DNA of 10,960 bases, from the NCBI GenBank assembly GCA_900319615.1, contig ONPE01000028.1, positions 1-10,960 on the forward strand. Reading direction: 5' to 3'. The translations under genes were made by a program, and so were the position numbers. Positions 1 to 7,153 of this stretch are shown piece by piece. Each line of letters begins with the position of its first letter. Position 1 is the first letter of the stretch. The notes beneath the pieces were generated by a model that was not told where the DNA came from, searched no databases, and saw only the letters and a program-made list of their open reading frames with translations. This DNA is from an uncultured Eubacteriales bacterium (GTDB lineage: Bacteria; Bacillota; Clostridia; Oscillospirales; Acutalibacteraceae).

Positions 1-1
1 G

Positions 2-835
2 TTCCTCTCCAACATCCGCGAGTGCGACGCGATCGTGCACGTTGTACGCTGCTTTGACAACGACGACATCATCCACGTTGAGGGCTCGGTAGACCCTGTG
101 CGCGATATCGAGACCATAGACCTCGAGCTGATACTCAGCGACGCCGAGATGGTTCAGCGACGCATCGACAAGGCGCAGAAGATGGTCAAGGGCGATAAAA
201 AATATCAGGCTCAGGTCGACTTCTTCAAGCGCGTCCTCGACACCCTGAACGAGGGCAAGACCGCGAGGACGGTCGAGTGTACCGACGATGAAAAGGCGCT
301 GCTCGCAGAGGTAGCCCTGCTGACCAACAAGCCGGTCATCTTCGCCGCCAACATGAGCGAGGACGACTTCTCCAACGGCATCGACAGCAACGAGCGCCTG
401 CAAAGAGTGCGCGAGATAGCCGCAGAGCAGAACGCGGCGGTGCTGCCCATCTGCGCCGAGATGGAGGCGGAGATCGTAGAGCTGGACAAGGAAGAGAAGG
501 AGATGTTCCTAAGCGACCTCGGGCTCGAGCAGAGCGGTCTTGACCGCCTGATAAACGAATGCTACACCCTCCTCGGTCTGATATCCTTCCTCACAGCCGG
601 CAAGCCGGAGGTTCGCGCCTGGACCATCAAAAAGGGTACCAAGGCTCCTCAGGCGGCAGGCAAGATACACACCGACTTCGAGCGCGGCTTCATCCGCGCA
701 GAGGTCATCGCATACGACGACCTTATCGCCTGCGGCTCTATGACTGCGGCGAAGGAAAAGGGTCTCGTCCGCTCCGAGGGCAAGGAGTATGTCATGAAGG
801 ACGGCGACGTCGTGCTGTTCCGCTTCAACGTCTGA
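2..835 (+). CDS. ychF: YchF-type ribosome-associated ATPase, 5' end missing
   Basis: OBG-type P-loop NTPase of the YchF/Ola1 family, which binds ribosomes and prefers ATP over GTP. The reading frame is open from base 2, so the gene enters from outside the window; a GTG at 35 is an internal codon, since the residues before it (FLSNIRECDAIV) are already family sequence. The 277 visible residues lack roughly 90 N-terminal ones carrying the P-loop, from a usual length near 365. Visible parts: the conserved HVVRCF and VDPVRDIETIDLELI segment, a charged helical arm (about residues 40-95), the NMSE motif at about 117-120 (the NxxE form of G4 that marks this family's ATP preference), and a C-terminal TGS domain from about 195 (GKPEVRAWTIKKGTKAPQAA, then VMKDGDVVLFRFNV). 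It ends in TGA, 23 bp before the next gene. Family assignment is very secure; the exact cellular role is debated. Confidence 0.96.
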   Translation, partial: FLSNIRECDAIVHVVRCFDNDDIIHVEGSVDPVRDIETIDLELILSDAEMVQRRIDKAQKMVKGDKKYQAQVDFFKRVLDTLNEGKTARTVECTDDEKALLAEVALLTNKPVIFAANMSEDDFSNGIDSNERLQRVREIAAEQNAAVLPICAEMEAEIVELDKEEKEMFLSDLGLEQSGLDRLINECYTLLGLISFLTAGKPEVRAWTIKKGTKAPQAAGKIHTDFERGFIRAEVIAYDDLIACGSMTAAKEKGLVRSEGKEYVMKDGDVVLFRFNV

Positions 836-858
836 TCCCGTAAACAAGAGGCAAAGCT

Positions 859-2574
859 ATGAAACAAAAACTTGACCGTACACCGCAGGGGATGTTCGTG
901 CTGATGCGCCGGCATCCGTACCTGCTCACCTTTTTTATCTGCGCTCTGCTGCTGCCGTTCGGCTATGCTGACAGGGCAAAGATCACGACCGGGAGCTGCA
1001 TATATCTCGGTCTGGCGACCTTTATCATCGCCGCAGCCGCGATATTCCTGTTCAACCTCGGTAAGGATCTGAAAGAAAAGCTGCTGCTCACCGGCATAAC
1101 CGCCCTGTGCGCGACTGCCTGTATGATGATAATCGGCTATGTTGAGAACAAGGCTGTGGCTGTCGCGTTCGTCGCGCTGGCGCTCACCATCGCCGCAGCG
1201 TTCTTCCTGCGCATCAACAACGCGATCAGCGACACAGCGATCATCGCCCTGCTGATACTGCTCGGTATCGCGATACGCTTTGTATATGTATTGTATACAG
1301 GCTCGGGCGACCGCCAGCATGACGTAGGCTTCTGGAATCACACCTGGGGTCACGCCAACTACATCGAATACTGGTACAAGAACGGGCTGAAGCTGCCCGA
1401 CTTCGACGTCCGTATGGTATGGCAGTACTATCATCCGCCTTTCCATCACTGGCTGATGGCTCTGCTGCTGAAGCTGCTGACCGCTCTCGGAGTAGAGTAT
1501 CTGACGGCGTGCGAGGCTCTGCAGATGCTGCCGATGCTGTACTCGTCGCTCTCGATGATCGTAGCATACCGCATCTTCCGTCTGGTGAAGCTCGAGGGCA
1601 AGCCGCTGATGGCTCCTATGGCGATCATGTGCTTCCACCCCACCTTCATCCTCTTTGCAGGCGAGTTCAACAACGATATCCTGCTCTTCCTGTTGGTGAT
1701 GTCGTCGATCATGTGGGGGCTGAGATGGTACCGCGAGCCCGTGATGAAGAACATCATCCCCCTCGCGCTGTGCATCGGTCTGGGCATGATGACGAAGCTG
1801 TCGGGATGGATGGTCGCTCCTGCGGTAGCCTTCCTCTTCCTGTGCGTGCTTATCCGCAACATCAAAAAGCCCGGCAAGTACATCGGGCAGTATGTCGTAT
1901 TCGGCATCATATGCGTACCGCTTGGCGTTTGGTGGCAGGTACGCAACCTGATAAAGTTCAAGGTACCGCTGACCTACGTACCGCTGCTGAGCGATCAGGA
2001 TCCCATATACGGAGGTAATCTGAGCGTTACCGAGAGGCTGTTCAACTTCGGCGGACAGCAGCTGACCTATGTTTACGACGCTTTCACCGCTTACGGCTCA
2101 CCGTATAATGAGTTCAACCCTACGCTGGGTCTTCTCAAGACGGCTATGTTCGACGAGGGCACCAACAGCATCACCGCAGAGCACTTCCCCCAGATCGCCG
2201 TTACCGCTCCGATAATGTACTGGCTGTCGGTGATACTCGCCGTGCTGTGTCTAGGATGCTTCATCTATATGCTGGTCAAAAAGAGCGACAACATCAACGG
2301 CGCAGAGAGAGTATACTTCGCCCTGCTGTTCGGCGTGCAGTTCGTCAGCTACTATATGTTCGCGTTCGCCTATCCGTTCACCTGCACCTACAACATCCGC
2401 TATGCGATGCCGCTGATACCGCTGTGCGTGATGGGCATGGGCTTTGTCCTGCAAAAGACAAAGGAGAGCAAGAAAGCTCCGGTGAAGTGGTTCAGATATC
2501 TGCTGTACGCGCTGACGACCGCGTTCTGCGCCATGAGCTACATCGTATACACCCAGATCGGTACTTCAATGTAA
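859..2574 (+). CDS. Polytopic GT-C type membrane glycosyltransferase (GT39/PMT-like)
   Basis: 571-residue integral membrane protein resembling lipid-phosphosugar-dependent glycosyltransferases of the GT-C fold (GT39/ArnT/PMT-like). Such enzymes transfer a sugar from a polyprenyl-phosphate donor to a substrate outside the membrane. About ten or more hydrophobic segments are visible. The first five fall near residues 20-37, 48-66, 75-93, 98-116 and 125-147. The first large outer loop holds an acidic motif (DRQHDV, 151-156), the usual catalytic position in GT-C enzymes. It is followed by an aromatic/His-rich stretch (YYHPPFHH, 190-197), FNND at 270-273, and a TKLSGW motif typical of bacterial members. 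ATG start with AAGAGG about 9 bp upstream. It begins 23 bp after ychF and may share its transcript. The fold class is well supported, but donor, acceptor and product cannot be read from sequence. No capsule or S-layer genes lie nearby to suggest a pathway. Confidence 0.8.
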   Translation: MKQKLDRTPQGMFVLMRRHPYLLTFFICALLLPFGYADRAKITTGSCIYLGLATFIIAAAAIFLFNLGKDLKEKLLLTGITALCATACMMIIGYVENKAVAVAFVALALTIAAAFFLRINNAISDTAIIALLILLGIAIRFVYVLYTGSGDRQHDVGFWNHTWGHANYIEYWYKNGLKLPDFDVRMVWQYYHPPFHHWLMALLLKLLTALGVEYLTACEALQMLPMLYSSLSMIVAYRIFRLVKLEGKPLMAPMAIMCFHPTFILFAGEFNNDILLFLLVMSSIMWGLRWYREPVMKNIIPLALCIGLGMMTKLSGWMVAPAVAFLFLCVLIRNIKKPGKYIGQYVVFGIICVPLGVWWQVRNLIKFKVPLTYVPLLSDQDPIYGGNLSVTERLFNFGGQQLTYVYDAFTAYGSPYNEFNPTLGLLKTAMFDEGTNSITAEHFPQIAVTAPIMYWLSVILAVLCLGCFIYMLVKKSDNINGAERVYFALLFGVQFVSYYMFAFAYPFTCTYNIRYAMPLIPLCVMGMGFVLQKTKESKKAPVKWFRYLLYALTTAFCAMSYIVYTQIGTSM

Positions 2575-2587
2575 TTATCCCGCAGAA

Positions 2588-2614
2588 AAAGGCTGCCTTG
2601 ACAGGGCAGCCTTT
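2588..2614 (+). terminator. Hairpin downstream of glycosyltransferase gene, likely bidirectional terminator
   Basis: A 10-bp perfect stem AAAGGCTGCC / GGCAGCCTTT closes a 7-nt loop, 13 bp after the stop codon at 2574. On the plus strand the 3' tract is only TTTC. On the minus strand the same hairpin ends in TTTTT (complement of the A-run at 2586-2590), so it may work better for transcripts from the convergent gene at 2842-4038. A near-identical hairpin lies at 2795-2821. Confidence 0.75.
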
Positions 2615-2682
2615 CAGTATGATGAAAAATAACAGCAATCTCACACGCCTTTTTCTGTTATATCAAACGGCATTTTCGACAA

Positions 2683-2775
2683 GGGGATTCCCACGTCGGC
2701 GAATAAATAAGGTTGAGATTGCCACGGGCTAAAGCCCTCGCAATGACGATTTATAGCGCCCTCCTCAGAATGACA
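2683..2775. repeat. Composite palindromic repeat, apparently nested
   Basis: An inner copy at 2711-2748 has the form GGTTGAG-ATTGC-CAC-GGGCT-AA-AGCCC-TC-GCAAT-GAC, a two-tier hairpin with an asymmetric CAC/TC bulge. It matches the copies at 7564, 7614 and 7801. It is flanked by what look like the two halves of a second, diverged unit: left GATTCCCACGTCGGCG (2686-2701) and right GCGCCCTCCTCAGAATGACA (2756-2775). The simplest reading is one repeat inserted in the loop of another. It contains no credible ORF. Confidence 0.65.
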
Positions 2776-2794
2776 ATGATTATTTTACAGCACG

Positions 2795-2821
2795 AAAGGC
2801 TGCCTTGACCGGGCAGCCTTT
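2795..2821 (-). terminator. Hairpin downstream of zinc-ribbon membrane protein gene, likely bidirectional terminator
   Basis: The stem AAAGGCTGCC / GGCAGCCTTT with a 7-nt loop differs from the hairpin at 2588-2614 by one loop base. It lies 20 bp beyond the stop of the minus-strand gene. Read on the plus strand it ends in TTTTG; on the minus strand in TTTC. Flanking GCAC (2790-2793) and GTGC (2826-2829) could extend the stem past a small internal loop. Confidence 0.75.
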
Positions 2822-2841
2822 TGTTGTGCGTTATTGTTCTA

Positions 2842-4038
2842 TTACAGCTTTGCGCCGCAGTTGCCGCAGAAGGCGGAGCCTTCCTCAAGCGGAGCGCCGC
2901 AGGAGGGGCAGACCATCGGGCTTGCGGGACGACGGATCTCGGGTTCGTACTCGAGGAAGCTGTCGTTGTATGTCTTGGGAACATAGGTGTCGCCGCCGTA
3001 AGGGCTGCGGGGAGCCTCGTTGTAAGGCTGCTGAGGAGCGTTTGCATAGGGATTTTCGCCGTTATCAACGGGAGGAGCGAAATCTCCGTGGACGCCGCTG
3101 TAGGGAGTGCCGTTGTAGCCGTACTTCTGATCGTCGATGTATCTCTTGTAGCCGAGAGCAACGCGAGCCTCAAAGATGAGTACAAGGAAGGTTATGAGCG
3201 TGCCGGCGCAATTTAAGATCGCGGCGAGTATGCTGGTGACGGAGAGTCCCGAGCCGACGAACATGAATACCGTGCTGATGGAGCTGAGCAGGCCGAAAGC
3301 CATGAATATAGCGTTGATAACGCAGATGACGCCGTAGCCCTTGGCGCCTTTGTTCTGCAGCTCTACGGTGGTGATGCTCTGCTTGACCGAGCCGAAGTAG
3401 CGCTTGCAGTTTACAGCCCAGATCAAAGCATAGATCATGACGATGAGCATGATGACGGAGATCGCGATAAGCGCGGGCAGGATCATCGGACGGAGCACAT
3501 CCATGTCTATCTCATAGCCGGAAATGATATACTTGCCGGTGATCTGATCTGACATGGAGAAGTACAGGGCGAAAAAGCCGAGGATACTCAGAATGCCCAG
3601 AACAACGGAGATGATGGTCAGAACCACGGAGATGACCGCCAGAACGTAGAGGATATTCACGCCTGTGAGCGGAGTAGCCTCGGGAGAGTCGTTCCTGCTC
3701 TTGGAGTAGATGTTGAAGAACGCGCACGCCATGAGCACCAGAATAAACGCAGAGATAATAACGTTGAACGCCGTGGATACAATAGATGTCGACGCCTGCA
3801 GGGACGCGCCGAGATAGCTCTGGGCGTCTTTAGCGAGCGCGGGGTCGACCTGTTCCAGGAGCATCATCGCGTCCTGTACCGCGTTGCTGCCGCCGACCGC
3901 CCTGACTACCGTGGAAATTGCGCTGATTATCGCGGCGATAACGTACAGTACGCCCAAAACGAGGACCTTGCTGTTTTTGAAATAGCCTTTTACGACCGCA
4001 AGGTTAGCCGCAAACGGATTGAATGGCTGTTCGTACAT
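2842..4038 (-). CDS. Membrane protein with C-terminal zinc ribbon, function unknown
   Basis: 398-residue protein with no family I can name. The N-terminal 300 residues hold about six or seven hydrophobic segments (near 25-48, 86-110, 128-160, 186-210, 237-262 and 264-292). They are followed by a cytoplasmic-looking Tyr/Pro/Asn-rich low-complexity linker (about 300-372) and a zinc ribbon at the extreme C-terminus: CPSCGAPLEEGSAFCGNCGAKL region, Cys 377, 380, 391 and 394. Tail-end ribbons of this kind are common in Firmicutes membrane proteins and may serve in protein contact or zinc sensing; that is inference. The ATG at 4038 is preceded by AGGAGA at 6 bp and by a consensus promoter, so it is a single-gene unit. 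It sits downstream of the metal-uptake operon terminator on the same strand, but nothing shows a functional link. Confidence 0.85.
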   Translation of the reverse strand: MYEQPFNPFAANLAVVKGYFKNSKVLVLGVLYVIAAIISAISTVVRAVGGSNAVQDAMMLLEQVDPALAKDAQSYLGASLQASTSIVSTAFNVIISAFILVLMACAFFNIYSKSRNDSPEATPLTGVNILYVLAVISVVLTIISVVLGILSILGFFALYFSMSDQITGKYIISGYEIDMDVLRPMILPALIAISVIMLIVMIYALIWAVNCKRYFGSVKQSITTVELQNKGAKGYGVICVINAIFMAFGLLSSISTVFMFVGSGLSVTSILAAILNCAGTLITFLVLIFEARVALGYKRYIDDQKYGYNGTPYSGVHGDFAPPVDNGENPYANAPQQPYNEAPRSPYGGDTYVPKTYNDSFLEYEPEIRRPASPMVCPSCGAPLEEGSAFCGNCGAKL

Positions 4039-4070
4039 ATTTATTCTCCTTTTCCAAAGATTTCAGGTCT

Positions 4071-4099
4071 ATTATAGAATAGGTTGACGAAGATTGCAA
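4071..4099 (-). promoter_or_regulatory. Sigma-A type promoter of the zinc-ribbon protein gene
   Basis: Read on the minus strand: TTGCAA (4099-4094), 17-bp spacer, perfect TATAAT (4076-4071), leaving a leader of about 25-30 nt to the ATG at 4038. The -35 element touches the T-tract of the preceding operon's terminator, so the two units are packed back to back. Confidence 0.8.
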
Positions 4100-4100
4100 G

Positions 4101-4131
4101 AATAAAATGAAAACTCCCTCATATGAGGGAG
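4101..4131 (-). terminator. Rho-independent terminator of the metal-uptake operon
   Basis: A perfect 18-bp palindrome (4114-4131, CTCCCTCATATGAGGGAG) forms a 7-bp GC-rich stem with an ATAT loop. On the minus strand it is followed by TTTTCATTTTATT (4113-4101). It starts 7 bp beyond the stop codon of the small lipoprotein gene. This marks the 3' end of the five-gene operon and places the small lipoprotein inside it. Confidence 0.9.
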
Positions 4132-4138
4132 CTGATTA

Positions 4139-4609
4139 TCAGAATTGCAGGTCGGCGTCCTTCAGCTGACAGTAGGTAGCCTCGCCCTCCTTATAGGTGG
4201 TAAAGGTGCCGGTCACGGTGATGGGGGCGTTCTCCTCGGGATAATCGCCGGGATAGCTGTGCTCGCCTGCCCATACGAATTCTACGCCCGAGGCGCAGCA
4301 GGCGGTGGCGTCCTTGATAAGGCACGCGAAATATCGGTTATCGCCCACCTCGGCGACGTTGAACTGACCTGCCATCTTGACCTTCTTGCCGACGTAGTCG
4401 TCCGGGGCGGTCATCATGTTCTGCACCTCGGAGTATATCATGGTGGAGCTCATAGCGGTGAGGTCAATATCTATTTTTTCCGCCTTCTTCTCTTCTGCCT
4501 TTGATGAAGTGTCGGCTTTTGCTTCGCCGGTGCCGTTCTGTGTGCCGCTGCACGCGGCGAGAGAAGCAAGCATAAGTATTGCGAGCAATATGCAGATCAG
4601 CTTTTTCAT
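4139..4609 (-). CDS. Small lipoprotein ending the metal-uptake operon, function unknown
   Basis: 156-residue protein with a lipoprotein signal peptide (MKKLICILLAILMLASLAAC; lipobox LAAC, Cys20), then a charged Ser/Lys/Glu/Ala linker (about 21-50), then a compact domain of about 100 residues. That domain has alternating beta-like segments (VGKKVKMAGQF, YFACLIKD, APITVTGTF, TYCQLKDADL), which suggests a small OB-like beta barrel; this is inference from pattern only. Mature-domain cysteines are 96, 104, 105 and 147, including a CC pair. Its ATG overlaps the permease stop codon (ATGA) with GGAGGT upstream, so translation is probably coupled. Its place as last gene of the operon, before the terminator, suggests an extracytoplasmic accessory role in metal handling. 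A metal-binding role for the cysteines is speculative. Confidence 0.88.
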   Translation of the reverse strand: MKKLICILLAILMLASLAACSGTQNGTGEAKADTSSKAEEKKAEKIDIDLTAMSSTMIYSEVQNMMTAPDDYVGKKVKMAGQFNVAEVGDNRYFACLIKDATACCASGVEFVWAGEHSYPGDYPEENAPITVTGTFTTYKEGEATYCQLKDADLQF

Positions 4610-5457
4610 TCTTTACCTCCGGTGATCTTTCCTATGATTGAGAATATAATGAATACGACTATATCTGCGGCTACGATGGTGGAGCCTACCGGCGTGCCGG
4701 CGAGTATAGAGGTCAGCAGACCCGTCAGCGCGCATACGACGGATACGATCGCCGAGCAAATAGTCACGCTGCGGAAGCTCTTGAACACGCGCATGGCCGA
4801 CAGCGCCGGGAAGATCACCAGCGCGGATATCAGCAGAGAGCCCACCAGCTGCATGGAGACGACGATGATCACCGCTATAACTATGGCGATCAGCAGATTG
4901 TATACGTTCGCCCTCTGACCGGTCGCCTGAGCGAAGCTCTCGTCAAAGGTGACGGAGAATATCCTGTTGTAGAACAGCACGAAGAACAGCACGACCACTA
5001 TCGACAGTATCACGCACATCCATACGTCAAAGGGGCTGAGGGTGAGTATCGAGGTAGAGCCGAAGAGCGTGGAGCATACGTCGCCGCTGATGTTAGACGA
5101 GGTACTGAACAGGTTCATCAAAAGATAACCTACGGCAAGCGAGCCGACCGATATCATCGCGATGGCGGCGTCGCCCTTGATCTTGGCGTTCTTGCCCATG
5201 CGCAAGAGCAGCACAGCGCTGATCACGGTGACAGCCAGCACAAGCGGCATATCGTCGGTGAAACCGACCACCGCCGCTACAGCCATAGCGCCGAAGGCTA
5301 CGTGCGAGAGTCCGTCGCCGATGAAGGAATAGCGCTTGAGAACCAGCGTCACGCCCAGCAGCGAGGAACACAGGGCTATGAGCACGCCGACGATGACAGC
5401 GTTCACGACAAAGGGCTTTTGCAGATAAAAGGCGAGGGTGTTGAAGATATCAGCCAT
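4606..5457 (-). CDS. znuB: Metal ABC transporter permease (ZnuB/TroC, ABC-3 family)
   Basis: 283-residue integral membrane subunit of a zinc/manganese-type importer, the usual length for the family. It is hydrophobic almost throughout, with about seven to nine membrane segments. The family motif FIGDGLSHVAFGAMAV lies near residues 45-60, in the cytoplasmic region that contacts the ATPase. Conserved glycine/serine-rich helices follow, such as VSMQLVGSLLISALVIFPALSA, typical of ABC-3 permeases. The ATG at 5457 overlaps the ATPase stop by 8 bp and is preceded by AAGGAGG. It ends with an ATGA overlap into the small lipoprotein gene. The symbol is by family and operon context; metal specificity (Zn against Mn) is not settled by sequence. 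Confidence 0.92.
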   Translation of the reverse strand: MADIFNTLAFYLQKPFVVNAVIVGVLIALCSSLLGVTLVLKRYSFIGDGLSHVAFGAMAVAAVVGFTDDMPLVLAVTVISAVLLLRMGKNAKIKGDAAIAMISVGSLAVGYLLMNLFSTSSNISGDVCSTLFGSTSILTLSPFDVWMCVILSIVVVLFFVLFYNRIFSVTFDESFAQATGQRANVYNLLIAIVIAVIIVVSMQLVGSLLISALVIFPALSAMRVFKSFRSVTICSAIVSVVCALTGLLTSILAGTPVGSTIVAADIVVFIIFSIIGKITGGKE

Positions 5458-6148
5458 CGTTCTCAGCCTCCTTCTCCTTGCGTACCCGGCGGTACTCGTC
5501 GCGCGTGCCGAAAAAGCACTCGCCGCCTATATGCAGTATATGCGAGGCGTAGCGCAGAGCCTTGTCGATATCGTGAGAGATCATGATGACGGTCACGCCG
5601 TCCTCACGGTTGAGCCCGGCGATAAGCTCGTACATCTCGGCGGTCACCTTGGGGTCGAGACCGGCGACCGGCTCGTCGAGCAGGAGGATCTTCCTCGTCG
5701 CGCACAAAGCGCGGGCGAGCAGTACGCGCTGCTGCTGGCCGCCGGAGAGCTCGCGGTAACAGCGCTTTTGCAGCTTTGTGATATTCATGCGCTCCATGTT
5801 CTTCTCAGCGAGCGCCTTATCGTCGCTGTTGTAGAACGGGCGCATACCCATCCTGCCGAGACAGCCCGAGAGCACGATCTCACGCACGGAGGCGGGGAAA
5901 TCACGCTGGACGTCGGTCTGCTGCGGAAGATAGCCGATCTCCTTCGCGGTCACGCCGTCCGAGAATTCTATCGTACCCGAAAGGGGCTTTTGCAGCCCTA
6001 AGAGGGTCTTCATCAATGTTGTCTTGCCCGAGCCGTTCTCGCCGACGATACAAAGATAATCGCCGGCGCCGACCTCGAAGCTCAGCCCCGAGAGTATCTC
6101 GCGCGAGCCGTAGCCGAGGCTCAGGTCGTTGCATTTTATCTGAGGCAT
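5450..6148 (-). CDS. znuC: Metal ABC transporter ATPase (ZnuC type)
   Basis: 232-residue ATP-binding subunit that would drive metal import through the neighbouring permease. All motifs are intact: Walker A GENGSGKT (36-43), Q-loop YLPQQTD (73-79), signature LSGGQQQR (134-141), Walker B ILLLDEP (154-160), D-loop AGLD, and switch histidine in MISHD (His192). I place the start at the ATG at 6148 (MPQIKCNDLSLGYGS), which has a strong GGGAGGAA about 4 bp upstream. An in-frame ATG at 6190 would add 14 residues unlike the family and overlap the preceding gene. With the chosen start the gap to that gene is 22 bp. The Cys/His content is ordinary, and no extra C-terminal domain is present. Confidence 0.94.
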   Translation of the reverse strand: MPQIKCNDLSLGYGSREILSGLSFEVGAGDYLCIVGENGSGKTTLMKTLLGLQKPLSGTIEFSDGVTAKEIGYLPQQTDVQRDFPASVREIVLSGCLGRMGMRPFYNSDDKALAEKNMERMNITKLQKRCYRELSGGQQQRVLLARALCATRKILLLDEPVAGLDPKVTAEMYELIAGLNREDGVTVIMISHDIDKALRYASHILHIGGECFFGTRDEYRRVRKEKEAENDG

Positions 6149-6170
6149 AGTTCCTCCCTCAAAATATCTG

Positions 6171-7139
6171 TCAAGCCAGTGCCTTTGCAAGCACGACCAG
6201 ATTCTCTTCCATTATCCCGAGATACGTCTCCCCTGCCTCGATCTGAGGCGCGGTGACGCTCTGTATCGAGTTGAGGGTCAGTATCTCCTGATCCTTTGTC
6301 TTGGTATTGTCCCTCACGGTCGCGGCTATGGAGCCGTCGGAGGTCTCTATCTGCATGATCGCGTGCAGCCCGAGCTCATCCACCTTGTCCGCGAGGAAGG
6401 TGATGGTCTCGAAGCTCGCCTCGGTCTCTGCAGAGCAGCCGGTGAACGCGGCGTAGTAGGTAAGACCGTAGTCGTCGGCAAGATACGCGAACGGGAAGCG
6501 GTCGCCGAATAGCAGGGTCTTCGTGCTGCCGGCTTTGACCGCGGCGGTGTATTTATCATCCAGAGCCTTGAGGTCTTCTGCGTAAGACTTCGCGTTGCTC
6601 TCATATAGCTTGGCGTTATCGTGATCGACGGAGGACAGCGCGGAGCATATCTCCTTTGTGAACAGCCCGGCGTTCTTCAAAGAGAGCCAAACGTGCTCGT
6701 CGTACTCCGGCTCTTCATCGTCATCCTTCACCTCTTTGTCTTCCTCCTGCATACCCTCTACAACGACCTCCTGCTTGGCGGAATCTCCGAGGATATCGAG
6801 CAGGTCGAGGACGACCATCTTGTCGTTGCCTGCCTGAGCGAGGACGTCGTCCACCCACGCGTCGGATTCACCGCCGACGTAGATGAAGAGGTCGCACTCG
6901 GATATCTCCATGATATCCTTCGCCGTGGGCTGATAGCTGTGGATGTCGACGCCGTTGTCGAGCAGGAGGGTGAGGTTTATATCGGCTCCCTCGCTGACCT
7001 CACGTGCCCAGTCGTAGATAGGAAAGATAGTTGTGACGACCTTGATGCCGTCGGCGCCGAAGACGTCGGCGGAGCCGCAGCCGGCGAAAACGGTCGCGGC
7101 GATAAGCACACACATCAATAATGCGATGAGTTTTTTCAT
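6171..7139 (-). CDS. znuA: Metal-binding lipoprotein of ABC importer (ZnuA/TroA family)
   Basis: 322-residue cluster A-I substrate-binding protein that captures divalent metal outside the membrane. Lipoprotein signal MKKLIALLMCVLIAATVFAG with lipidated Cys21. Family segments: VVTTIFPIYDWAREV (34-48), GVDIHSYQPT with the first ligand His67, DEHVWLS with the second ligand His149, and AETEASFETI. Between the lobes the usual His-rich loop is replaced by an acidic stretch at about 131-148 (EEDKEVKDDDEEPEYDE). At the third ligand position, normally His (ZnuA) or Glu (PsaA), my alignment places Arg214 in FGDRFPFAYLADDYGL, with Asp213 beside it. Start ATG 7139 has a G-rich SD (AGGGGGT). It lies 14 bp after the regulator gene. 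Zinc is the favoured substrate because of the linked Zur-like regulator; manganese cannot be excluded. Confidence 0.92.
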   Translation of the reverse strand: MKKLIALLMCVLIAATVFAGCGSADVFGADGIKVVTTIFPIYDWAREVSEGADINLTLLLDNGVDIHSYQPTAKDIMEISECDLFIYVGGESDAWVDDVLAQAGNDKMVVLDLLDILGDSAKQEVVVEGMQEEDKEVKDDDEEPEYDEHVWLSLKNAGLFTKEICSALSSVDHDNAKLYESNAKSYAEDLKALDDKYTAAVKAGSTKTLLFGDRFPFAYLADDYGLTYYAAFTGCSAETEASFETITFLADKVDELGLHAIMQIETSDGSIAATVRDNTKTKDQEILTLNSIQSVTAPQIEAGETYLGIMEENLVVLAKALA

Positions 7140-7153
7140 ATATATACCCCCTG

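Noticed and set aside
649..1638. Long minus-strand open frame opposite ychF and the glycosyltransferase gene
   Set aside because: Antisense shadow in GC-rich codons; Gln/Arg/His-rich low-quality protein overlapping two well-supported genes.
2629..2661. ATAACAG / CTGTTAT inverted repeat
   Set aside because: Only 7 AT-rich base pairs with a 19-nt loop; expected by chance.
6149..6190. Upstream ATG at 6190 for the ATPase gene
   Set aside because: It would overlap the binding-protein gene and add 14 unrelated residues; ATG 6148 has the strong SD and the family N-terminus.
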